NCBI GenBank assembly: GCA_030063045.1
Contig: JAQSEB010000001.1
Span: forward strand, 3,658,001 to 3,722,000
Reading direction: 5' to 3'
Origin: Pratylenchus scribneri
Taxonomy: Eukaryota > Nematoda > Chromadorea > Rhabditida > Pratylenchidae
DNA length: 64,000 nucleotides
Shown here: positions 24,731 through 34,852 of the stretch, piece by piece
Layout of the letters: every line of letters starts with the position of its first letter
Position numbering within the stretch: position 1 is the first letter of the stretch
Notes under the pieces: generated by a model
The model's input: only the letters and a program-made list of their open reading frames with translations
Told to the model about the DNA's origin: nothing
The model's database searches: none
Translations under genes and position numbers: made by a program

Positions 24731-25679
24731 TTTGGAATTAATTAATTAAAATATATAATTCTGAATTTTTTTAATTTTAATGAATAGGTTTTTCCAGAAT
24801 TTACTGAAGTGATTAAATTAGAAATTTTAAATTTGCCTTAGGCATTCAATGAATGGATCAATCCAATCCTCCCTCCATCCTTTTATAATAGCAAAATTGT
24901 CTGGCCAATACTTCCAAAAATTGTCTGGCCAATAAATCAATATTTTCAAAAGTACCCTTACAATTAGACTATCAAAATCAATTCTTCCATCCAAATTATG
25001 CCCTTTCTTTCAGTGGTACAATGCAAAATGCAATTCACTTCCTTTTTCCAGACAACAATATAATACCCCACTCCACTACATATGATCAAAAATGCCCTTT
25101 GCTGGGATGATCAAAGAAGAATTTTACTTCCCTTTTTGATATGAATTTTGTCCCACATATGAAATATGATCAGAATGCACTTTACTTAGTGATCGCAGAA
25201 TTTACTTCCTTATTTTTTGTCTGATTTGATTTATCTAATTCTTATTTCAATCTCTCAAAAATTGAGAAAAATGGGGGACTAACTCCTTAAATTGTGGATA
25301 TTTTTAAACAAATTATAGTTAGATTTTTTAAAGCTGTTTAGGGAATTAATAAAATGCAAAAAAAATTTTAAAGTTCACCTAATAAAGGGGAGCTATCCTC
25401 AAAATCGAAGGTGGGGAATTAAAAGAAATTTAATGCTATATTAATTCCGTTCAAAAATATTGGTCAAATTTTGATTAATTTATTAAAATAATTATAAATG
25501 AAACTAAATATTAGGTAGCTCGTAGGTGATTATTTTAAGAAGGAAGGTATTTGAAGGAAAAATTGATTTTTAAATACATTAAATAAAAAATTTATTTGTT
25601 GATAATATATTTATTCATATCATCTATGATTTTATCATATTCGTCTTTTCATCGTTCTCCAAGCTCTAAGTCGAGGAAT
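24731..25679. other. Intergenic, no gene seen
   Basis: A near-exact direct repeat (AAATTGTCTGGCCAATA, at 24893 and 24916) lies in what is probably the promoter side of the secreted-protein gene. Otherwise AT-rich sequence without recognisable features. Confidence 0.5.
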
Positions 25680-26299
25680 TCAAGGTTGATACTGCGGTGG
25701 TGGTGGTGGATATTGTGGGTAGGCATAGGCACATGACTGGCAAGGAAACTGGGGCAATGTCCAATTGGGTGGAATTGCAAAAAAATGGGGAAGGGGAATG
25801 AATAATTTAAAATTAATATAGTAATTGAAATACCATTGGACAGTTGATGGCCCGGAGTGCATGGATATTGATAGCCTTGGCCAGAATGATATGGCGCTGG
25901 GGGATATTGATGGTAGGCACATGGCTGAGGCTGATGCAATGGCCAATTGGGTGGAACTGCAAAAATGGGGGAAAGGGGAATAATTTAAAATTAGTATAAT
26001 TGAAAATTACCATTGGATTGGCCCAGAGGGCCTGGATAACTTTGGCCAGATTGATACGGCGGTGGCGGATATTGGTGGAGGGCACATGGCTGAGGCTGAG
26101 GCAATGGCCAATTGGGTGGAACTGCAAAAAATGGGATAAAAAATTTAATTAATAAAAGTGCACCCGGCCATTGCTGTCCACCACCACCGCCCCAATGCAT
26201 TGGAGGAGGTGTTGACCATCCATAAGCGGCACAATTTCCACGACATCCAGAGCTCACAATTGGTTTGCGTTTACCAATATAAAATGCAAATAATGGCAT
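25680..26299 (-). CDS. Pro/Tyr/Gln-rich protein built of tandemly duplicated exons
   Basis: The first visible exon (26164-26299) reads MPLFAFYIGKRKPIV, then SSGCRGNCAAYGW and a Gly/Pro-rich end. Two following exons (26011-26121, 25834-25956) are clear duplicates: each begins right after TTTTTTGCAG or TTTTGCAG with VPPNWPLxQPQPCAxHQYPP, continues PYxSGQxY and ends SNG, and both are phase 1-1, so they can be added without breaking the frame. A fourth copy (25680-25774) begins PPNWTLPQFPCQSCAYAYPQ, but its acceptor reads CAA instead of CAG. The 5' end is uncertain: the first exon follows a CTTCCAG acceptor, so either a trans-spliced leader is added there or an upstream signal-peptide exon exists (a candidate hydrophobic frame lies at 26380-26560). 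Possibly a structural secreted protein; function unknown. Confidence 0.65.
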
Positions 26300-27443
26300 T
26301 TTCTGGAAGTAAGGGAAATTTTCACTAAAAAATAATAGTTTAATTTTAATTGGTTGATGATGGAAATAAAAATGAAATGAATGAAAAATGACGGAACGAA
26401 TGTGGCTTTTGGTTTGATGATTAATTTAAATTTTATATTCCTCCCTTCCCTTTCTCTGGAAAATCCAATGATAAATTCACAAGTAAAATTGAAAAAAAAA
26501 ATTAAAAATGAAATGATGAATTGATTCATAATGGATATGGAATGACTAGAGGAATAAAATGAAAAATGAAAGCAAATGAAATGAATCAGCGGCAAAATGT
26601 ACAAAATGGAGTAGGAAATAATTAATAAAATTGCTTTGAATTTAGCTTTGTAAAATCTTGGAAAAATTTGTTTCATATTATCCCATCCAATTAAGTGAAA
26701 ATGAAAATTCAAAATCATTGATCAAATACTTAAACTTCTTTAATTGATAAATAGTTACAAATTTTTATATTAAAATTATTGAAGGGTGAAGGCAATTGTA
26801 ATTCTTTTTTAATACAAAATTCGGGACAATTTTTGGTCATTTTTTTGAATTTTGTGGTTTTAGGAATTTACAACATGTTTTTAACATTCAAAATGTTTTT
26901 TACAACAATGTTTGCAATTTTTAAAGACTAACTGATTCAATATATGTATTTATAGAAAGTTTTTTCATCATCTTTTTAAAACTTACAACATATTTTTACT
27001 ATTCCAAACATTTTTTCAACAAGTTTTTACGATTTAAAAAATTTTATAATTTTTTTGCCCAAAAACATTTTTTGACATGTTTTTAAAATTTGCAACATGT
27101 TTTTTATCATTTAAAATGTGTTTATAAAATTTAAAAGAGTAAAATTGAAAAAATTTTTTTTGGGATAGGCTTCTAATAGAAGGTTGGGCTTCAAATAGAG
27201 CATGGGCTTTAAATAGAAGTTTTACGGTAATTCATGCTTTCAAAAAGGAAGGATTTTAACCATTTTAACATATAATTTTACTCATTTGAATGGAATATTT
27301 AAAACAAAAATTAATAAATAAAAATTTTATTCTCGTAAATATATGAAGCGCAAATCAATTTTAAAATGAGACAAATTTTAAATTTATTTGTTGTTGATAT
27401 ATTTAATTATTTTTATCTCCGCATTTTATCATTTTTTATTTGT
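26300..27443. other. Intergenic, with degenerate ACATGTTTTT-type repeats
   Basis: At about 26870-27125 the motif CAACATGTTTTTA..CATTxAAAATGTTTTT recurs several times in diverged form. A hydrophobic minus-strand frame at 26390-26720 may include a 5' exon of the Pro/Tyr-rich gene, but no splice that keeps phase was found. Confidence 0.4.
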
Positions 27444-27693
27444 TCATCGGCCTCCAAGTCGAGGAATGCAAATGTTTGTACCAATACCGCAAGTTTCGCC
27501 AATTCCACAGTCACTTGGTTCTTTGCATGCTAAAAATGATTGAAATATTTAATTTTTTTAAATAATTTATTTTTTATTTTGTCATCGAAATTAATAATTT
27601 AAATTTAAAAAATTTGCCACCATCATCCAATTTTCCAAAGGCAATTTCGAAGAGCAAGAATAGGAACAAAATGAGAAAGGTAAATATTTTCAT
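27444..27693 (-). CDS. Short secreted Cys peptide, 52 residues
   Basis: Two exons (27621-27693 and 27444-27529) join in frame. The first is a textbook signal peptide (MKIFTFLILFLFLLFEIAFG); the second gives a mature peptide of about 32 residues with four cysteines in the pattern C-x5-C-x5-C-x6-C (CKEPSDCGIGETC, then NICIPRLGGR). This is the general look of small disulfide peptides secreted by nematodes, such as antimicrobial or effector peptides. No family is recognised. The 3' end of this gene is clearly similar to the 3' end of the Pro/Tyr-rich gene 1.8 kb away (same strand): both share ATTCCTCGACTT, GATAAAAT and an AACAAATAAATTT stretch, so the two are probably related by duplication. Confidence 0.75.
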
Positions 27694-28522
27694 TTAAAAG
27701 ATCTTCAATTGTTTTGATAAAATAAAACTTTTTGATTCCATTTTTATAGGGTTGATAATACATTAAAAATGTGAGGCATAAATCAAATAATATTGAAGGA
27801 ATTGTTGAAGGAATTTAACCAGAAACAAGTTTTTTTGGGTGCGATTAAAATTTTTCGTAGATTTCACAAAAACAGCCATAAATTTATTATTTCGTCAATA
27901 TCAAGGTCAAAATGAAAAAAAAATACATAATTGTAATTTATTTATAATATTGTAAATGATGATGTTAAAATAAATGTTTTAAAAATTAAATAAATCTTAA
28001 TAGAAATAATATTAATTTACCCAAAAAATCATTGAATTTACCTGAAATTTCTGAAATCTATGAGTCAAAAAATTTTTGAAAACCTCGGACATAACTAATT
28101 ACTAGAGTTTAGGGTAAAGTTTTGGGCCTTGCATTGTTTAGGCCTTATTAGGGCTAGGTGCAAGCAGGGTGGGTTTTTTAAAAAGTCTAATTTAGTCAAA
28201 TTACATATGACCTCAAAAAATATAAATTTTCGACACAAAAATTCCAGGTAAATTCAGTTATTTTTTGGGTAAATTAATCACTTGCAATTATATTATAATA
28301 AAATGGGATTTATTTGATTCTTAAAAAATTTTCACTTTAATTTTACCTTCACCAAGCCAGTTTTTAACATGAAAACGCATTCTGCCGAGATTAAGATCTA
28401 TTCATATATTCAGCTTTCGCCCAAAACAAGTTAATCCATCTTTCCATTAAAAATATGCATATTCGGGGAATTTTGTTTCCACTGATGGGGGAGTGAGTGC
28501 ATTCATTTACATTCTCTGATGA
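27694..28522. other. Intergenic between divergent genes; holds a MITE-like element
   Basis: Apart from the inverted-repeat element at 28011-28278 no feature was recognised. Confidence 0.55.
28011..28278. mobile_element. MITE-like element with about 45-bp terminal inverted repeats
   Basis: Both ends read ATTAATTTACCCAAAAAATM followed by xxTGAATTTACCTGRAATTT inward, with only a few mismatches over about 43 bases. The 268-bp element has no coding capacity. A TA- or TTAA-like target duplication cannot be told apart from the AT-rich flanks. Confidence 0.7.
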
Positions 28523-31028
28523 ATGATGGGTGCCGAATATGTGAAAGCATTGCTTGCGCCCGACGGAATGGCCAATTATCGGGATTTGAATGAAGATGGA
28601 AACAATGATGATACATTAGACAATTATCAACAATGCTGCCATTGTCATGTTACGGTGCGTCTGCTTATTTATCAAAAATTAATAGAATATTTAATTTAAA
28701 ACATTTTTATTATTTTTTATTAAAATTTGACCAATATTTTAATTTAATCAGACTTTATCAAAATGCTTTCTACTGTTCGATATTATTTTGACGACGATGT
28801 TTTTGCTTATTTGTTGGCCAATTTCCCTTCCATTTTGGCCATTTTTGGCAACAATTTTCGTCCTCGCCTTCTATGCAATTGCAAATGAACATCCAGCGAT
28901 GTTGAAGCCATTATTAATGCTTATTGTGAGTACACCATATTAATATATTATGATGATAATGATTCATAATATTCTATAATTTTATTTTTGCAATGAAGAT
29001 ATTTTCGCTGTCAATTTGTCCAACTATTTTGATGAGCCTTGTGGTTATCCCATTTATGACGCCAGATTTAATGGGCGCAATGATGGAATGTAAGGATATG
29101 TGCTTAATTAATGGAATAATAAATTTGAAATTGAATTTAAAAAAAAAAGTGGAATCGATCTAAATTAAAATAGACGGAATTACTCTAAAAGTTGAAAAGA
29201 GGCGGAATTAAAACTTAGTCAACCAGGCGGAATTATTAAAACTTAGTCAAACAGGCGGAATTATTAAAACTTAGTCAACCAGGCGGAATTATTAAAACTT
29301 AGTCAACCAGGCGGAATTATTACAACTTAGTCAAACAGGCGGAATTATTAAAACTTAGTCAAACAGGCGGAATTATTAAAACTTAGTCAACCAGGCGGAA
29401 TTATTAAAACTTAGTCAACCAGGCGGAATTATTAAAACTTAGTCAACCAGGCGGAATTATTAAAACTTAGTCAAACAGGCGGAATTATTAAAACTTAGTC
29501 AAACAGGCGGAATTATTAAAACTTAGTCAACCAGGCGGAATTATTAAAACTTAGTCAAACAGGCGGAATTATTAAAACTTAGTCAAACAGGCGGAATTAT
29601 TAAAACTTAGTCAACCAGGCGGAATTATTAAAACTTAGTCAACCAGGCGGAATTATTAAAACTTAGTCTAACAGGCGGAATTATTAAAACTTAGTCAAAC
29701 AGGCGGAATTATTAAAACTTAGTCAAACAGGCGGAATTATTAAAACTTAGTCAAACAGGCGGAATTATTAAAACTTAGTCAAACAGGCGGAATTATTAAA
29801 ACTTAGTCAAACAGGCGGAATTATTAAAACTTAGTCAAACAGGCGGAATTATTAAAACTTAGTCAAACAGGCGGAATTATTAAAACTTAGTCAAACAGGC
29901 GGAATTATTAAAACTTAGTCAAACAGGCGGAATTATTAAAACTTAGTCAAACAGGCGGAATTATTAAAACTTAGTCAACCAGGCGGAATTATTAAAACCT
30001 AGTCAACCAGCAGACGGAATTATTAAACTTAATCAAACAGGCGGAATTATTAAAACTTAGTCAACCAGGCGGAATTATTAAAACCTAGTCAACCAGCAGG
30101 CGGAATTATTAAACTTAGTCAAACAGGCGGAATTATTAAAACTTAGTCAACCAGGCGGAATTATTAAAACTTAGTCAACCAGGCGGAATTATTAAAACCT
30201 AGTCAACCAGCAGGCGGAATTATTAAACTTAGTCAAACAGGCGGAATTATTAAAACTTAGTCAAACAGGCGGAATTATTAAAACTTAGTCAAACAGGCGG
30301 AATTATTAAAACTTAGTCAACCAGACGGAATTATTAAAACCTAGTCAACCAGCAGACGGAATTATTAAACTTAATCAAACAGGCGGAATTATTAAAACTT
30401 AGTCAACCAGGCGGAATTATTAAAACCTAGTCAACCAGCAGGCGGAATTATTAAACTTAGTCAAACAGGCGGAATTATTAAAACTTAGTCAACCAGGCGG
30501 AATTATTAAAACTTAGTCAACCAGGCGGAATTATTAAAACTTAGTCAACCAGGCGGAATTATTAAAACTTAGTCAAACAGGCGGAATTAAAATAGGCGGA
30601 ATTATTTAAGCTAAAGGAGGTGGAATTAATCTAAAATATCGAGAAAAATTACTATACATGAAATTGTTTTAGAAATAATTTCTGTTGGCAAATTAAAAAT
30701 TTAACTTGATGCTAGTCAATATATTTTTAATAATTTTTAAAAATAGATTATTGCATCTAAATATTCTATTAAACATAAATTTAATTATCCGATTATTATA
30801 TTTAAAAATTAAATTTGATAATTTAAACAGTTTCCTTAAGCATTTTTCCCATCCTATGACCCATTGGGCCACTCGCTCTTGACAATTTTAACAATTTCAA
30901 CGCTTTTCCTAATTCCATTTCTTTATTGGCAATTGAGAACATTTTGGCATTGTCAAGAATATTTTCGGCTAATAATTGAGGAGCGTGAAATGGCCAAAAA
31001 AGGATATTCTGAACTGGGTAAAATTTAA
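28523..31028 (+). CDS. Multi-pass membrane protein, unknown function, 194 residues
   Basis: Four exons (28523-28654, 28752-28925, 28999-29089, 30841-31028) join in frame. The N-terminal 44 residues are hydrophilic with a CCHCH cluster (YQQCCHCHVT). Four hydrophobic spans follow: two in exon 2 (FLLFDIILTTMFLLICWPI and FLATIFVLAFYAIA), one in exon 3 (SICPTILMSLVVIPFM), one in exon 4 (SLLTILTISTLFLIPFLYW), then a short charged tail. The layout recalls tetraspan proteins such as LAPTM or related nematode membrane proteins, but no signature is strong enough for a name. The stop at 31026 assumes read-through of a possible GTAAAAT donor; a further exon cannot be excluded. Intron 3 (29090-30840) is filled by the 28-bp repeat array. 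Confidence 0.75.
29170..30620. repeat. 28-bp minisatellite array, about 50 copies, inside an intron
   Basis: Near-identical tandem copies of a 28-bp unit: GGCGGAATTATT followed by AAAACTTAGTCAAACA. Copies alternate between CAAACAGG and CAACCAGG types, and a higher-order variant with an inserted CAG and a lost A (CCAGCAGGCGG, CCAGCAGACGG) recurs at about 30006, 30094, 30208, 30350 and 30436. The array makes up most of intron 3 of the four-span membrane protein and has diverged copies at both edges. Confidence 0.95.
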
Positions 31029-31314
31029 ATAATTTTTTTAAAGTTTCTGAAGAGATTCTGAATTAATATAAAATAAATAATAATGGAAATAGGAAAATTG
31101 AAAATTAGCTTCAAATTATAATATTAGATTTTTTATAAATAATTTCATCAAAAACAGTTCCCTTTAAAAAGCTATGCATTTATATAGAATTATTAAAATT
31201 TGGATAAATATTTATTAAAATTTTTAAAAATGTACAAAATGATAATTTACTGTTTATTGGACCAAATTCTATTATTAATTATATTATAATTATTAATTTT
31301 CAAAAAAAAAGTAC

Positions 31315-31611
31315 CTATAATCCTTTTCTTCTAATCCTTCTCTCTAATTCGTTAATCGGATATTTTTTCAATTCAGGCATAACCGAGCCATTTTTGAATT
31401 GCCAAATGCCGGCGCCTCGCGTAATTGAAAAGCAACCAATGAATGCAGAAAATAAATGGTAATCATTTTCATTAATTTTAAAACAAATATTTTCAGCAAG
31501 AAGAATAATCCAATAGATCAAAATGTTAAAGTTTCGTTGAATATTCTGCCAGATTATCAAGTTTTCACGCTTCAAGAAGAGGAGAAAATGGAAGAGGGAA
31601 AATGAATTCAA
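31315..31611 (-). CDS. Hypothetical protein, 98 residues (uncertain)
   Basis: A single open frame starting with ATG. Two hydrophobic stretches (FSLFHFLLFL and FNILIYWIILLAENI) are followed by a more protein-like C-terminus: DYHLFSAFIGCFSITRGAG, then WQFKNGSVMPELKKYPINEL. Codon and residue use in the second half look like real coding sequence, but there is no domain and no splice support, and the gene would converge on the four-span membrane protein. Confidence 0.3.
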   Translation of the reverse strand: MNSFSLFHFLLFLKRENLIIWQNIQRNFNILIYWIILLAENICFKINENDYHLFSAFIGCFSITRGAGIWQFKNGSVMPELKKYPINELERRIRRKGL

Positions 31612-32648
31612 ATTTAATTATTTTTGCATTTATTTGGAAATTATTATTTAAAACATTTTTGTCATCACAGCCATGTTAATCCTTATAATAATAACTTAAT
31701 TGAATAAATTTGTAAATACCAAAAATGCCTAAAGACCTTTCCTCTTTGTCCTACTTTATTCCCAATTTTTGCCTAATCGCTCGATCACCTTCAATCAAAT
31801 ATTCCCCCAATCTGTATTTTTTTAATCCAGCCTTATTCTTCTCCTAATGTCTTTTGACCATTCACATTTTTGTCATATTTTCCCGCACAATTAAATAAAA
31901 AAAAGAATTTTAATGGATTACAAATTTTTTTGAAAAATTCCGAATTCCGATTCCGAAAGCCGGAATTCCGGTGTTTGAGTTCCGTTCCGATTCCGAAAAA
32001 AATTCAAATTCCGATTCCGAGGCCAATTCCAATTCCGATTTTTTTGAGTTCCGGCCCCAGCCCTGCTAGGGGTGATAGCCTAGGCACAATTTACACCGCA
32101 AACCATTTTAGCCCTAGAAAATGACTTAATAAATAATTAAACTCCAAATTCCATAATATTTTCCTATTTTTTTTCATAATTATTTTGCAAATTTGAAGAA
32201 AGAAAATTGCAGCCCAGACGAAAAGTGCAATCTCGTGGCTCTTAGCGTCTGACTAGCTAATATGACCCATTTTGCCTATAAATTTGAACGTGTGGACTTT
32301 GGTCTGGGTAATGTGGAGAGTGGATAGGAATGAAAAATAAATGCTGGCAAATTGAATCGATTGCATTTGAGAAATTGGCGCGCGCCTGAATTGCTCATTT
32401 TTTGGCAACTGATGGGCCAAAATGAAGCGGATTCTTGGCCCATTCTATTGCTGAAGAATATGAAGGATAATATGGCTTCATGCAGAAGTAGGATGGAAGC
32501 GAATAGAATTGAAAGGAAGTAAAGGCATGGTTTTGGGCTTCATTAAAGGCATTTTCAATTTCAGTTAAGGATGATTCTCTTGGGTCATATTTTTATTTTT
32601 AAAAAAAAGTTCTCTTTCCTTCACTCCAAAGATTAATTAAATTATTAA
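31612..32648. other. Intergenic, with a degenerate ATTCCG repeat
   Basis: At about 31938-32055 the motif ATTCCGATTCCGA recurs in imperfect form on a simple-repeat background, followed by a GC-richer block (31.05-32.1 kb boundary near CCCAGCCCTGCTAGGGGTGA). An ORF across it is simple-sequence and not credited. The rest is the 5' flank of the next gene. Confidence 0.5.
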
Positions 32649-33726
32649 ATGCTAATTTTATATCCAAACTTCCTTTTACTGTTGATCGGTAATTTTAATA
32701 AATTAATTCAATTAAAATATAAAACAAATTATAGCTTCAATTTGCCAACAACTTGATGCAGAATATACGCCAATAGAATTAGCAAAATTGGCAATCCGAT
32801 TTAATTTGGTTCCATTGGAAAATGGTAGCATTACAAAAGGTAATGAACATTCAAAAGGGAAAATTGCCGCAGGAAATTCTTCTGATCCAACGAATGGACA
32901 TTCGGAGAATATGATAAAATTTATGCAAGAAATATTCCACGATAAATGGCGTCCAAATGAGTGGGAACTGCAAAATTTAGCAAAAGAAATTTTCAATGGC
33001 CTCTACCGTGTGGCCGAAAATTATGCCAAAATGGAATGTAATAAAATTTTGATAATGGAATGGGAAAACCTTTTGGTGAAATTGGAAGATGAAAATGGAA
33101 ATGAAGTAAAAGGGAAACGAAAATTAAAGTCTAATAATAAGGAGAAAATTGCAATGCCAAATTTACCAGCTAATAGTGGTCAAATGATTGAGGAATTGAA
33201 AAACATTTTGACCAATGAAATTGAACCAAAATTTAAGAAAGGTGTGATTAAGATGGCATTGGATCAGCATTTCAATGGTAATTTTTTTTAGAAAAATTTA
33301 AAATATAAAAAATTGGATAAATTACACAGTCAATTTAGTGCTATTTTGTAATAAATGTTATAACTAATATATTTCAAAAAAATTAAATCAATTTATTAGA
33401 CAAACAACATAGGAAAATAAATTTTTAATTAAGATAAAAATAAAGAGGAAGAGGAGGAGAAAGGGAAAGAGTGGCCAAGTATGAATAATATGACTTTTCT
33501 TCTCCACTATTTAAAATTTTTCGAGGCTCTTTTGAAGAAAATCAGAATTGGCTTAAAAGAAAATCAAAATAAACCGCCAATTATGCATTTGATTGAGGGA
33601 GTGAATGATAAAATTCGAGAATCGATATGGGGGATATTGATCGAAGATAAAACTTGGACTCAAATCCTTTCCAGTGATCCAATAAAAGTGGAGAGGGGAG
33701 AACAAATGATCATTAATGAACCTTAG
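32649..33726 (+). CDS. Secreted protein of unknown function, 291 residues
   Basis: Three exons (32649-32688, 32735-33277, 33434-33726) join with matching phases. The first exon and start of the second give a signal peptide (MLILYPNFLLLLIASICQQ). The mature part is charged and mainly helical, for example ENMIKFMQEIFHDKW, QNLAKEIFNGLYRVAENYAK and SGQMIEELKNILTNEIEPKF. A Glu/Lys-rich hinge (NKEEEEEKGKEWPS) begins exon 3, followed by HYLKFFEALLKKIRIGLKEN. Only one or two cysteines, no membrane span. The family is not recognised. The gene resembles in style the 451-residue secreted protein at 22.4-24.7 kb but no sequence similarity is apparent. Confidence 0.75.
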
Positions 33727-34852
33727 AATTGACGAGAAAAACTGTTAACGATTTGCATTGGATTTATTAATCATTATTATTTTTTTCTTGTTTCTTATTC
33801 TATTCGGCTGGACATCATTCCATTTATTTCTTTATTTATAAAGATATTTGTATGATAAATATTCATTAATCAATGTGCTCTATTTAATTAAATTAATTTT
33901 ATCATTTTTAGTCCAATTTTATATTTTTGATTTATCCTTTGATTTTTATGCTTTTTGTTTTTGTGTAATATCATAAATAAAAATTATTCAGAATTCCATT
34001 TCCAATCTATGCAACTTTTGGTCGGTCAGATAGGGAAGGGATGCTATTTTTTCAAAAAGCATTGACGAAATGCTAATCCATTTATCAACCTACAGAAAAA
34101 ATGTAATTAAATCCAAACCTCCAAATCCATATCCAATTTTCAAATGAATATAATTCCAATTAAAATTTGAATGTTTGAATTATTTATTTTGCATACAAAA
34201 TGTTTCCAATATTTGAATGAATTATGCAAGAAAGGATTAATTTTTTAAATGTGAATATTTATCGATTCAACCATAAAATTTTCCATGATTCAAATTTCCG
34301 ATGTTGCCAATTAATCCAAATTTTTACAATTATCTTTTAAAAATTCAAATTTTTCTCAAAAAATTGTTATAATTTTGTATTCTAATTTTCGGCTTCTTTG
34401 TCTTTCGGCAAGAAATTTTCACCGGTTTATTCACGCGCATTGTAGGAAAAAGTTGATACCATCGGCTACTATGCCAACGGCAAGAAGAAAAGGGAGAAAA
34501 TAAATATTTAATTATTAATTCGGCTAATTCGCTCTTCACAACTTGTCAAGCTTTTTATAATAATTGGGCAATTAATGAAGCCGAATTTAAATATTTAAGC
34601 CATAATAATATTCAATAAATAATTTGTCATAATACCCAAAAAATCTAATAAAATTCCGATTTTATAATTTTTATTTATGATTAGTCATCAGTCATCACAT
34701 TCATTTAACATATGAAATTATTCTATTTTAATTTAACGAATCCGCGAATGTGGAACTATTATTTCTAATTATTCCTTTTGACATTTTCAATCATTTTAGA
34801 ATTGATTGAAAATCAGCTGGCAAATAATTTTATATTTTTTAAGGAAGATAGG
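33727..34852. other. Intergenic, no gene seen
   Basis: AT-rich. In-frame codons upstream of 34853 (34778-34852) could be a 5' extension of the TTC39 gene or an upstream exon edge (TTTTTTAAG at 34837-34844). Confidence 0.5.

Noticed and set aside
29170..30620. CRISPR-like array
   Set aside because: Units are contiguous 28-bp tandem repeats without unique spacers, in a eukaryotic intron. It is a minisatellite.
31870..32124. Plus-strand ORF with IPIPRPIPIPIF repeats
   Set aside because: It is the translation of the degenerate ATTCCG simple repeat.
34345..34539. Minus-strand 64-codon ORF
   Set aside because: No domain, no signal peptide, composition typical of random AT-rich DNA.
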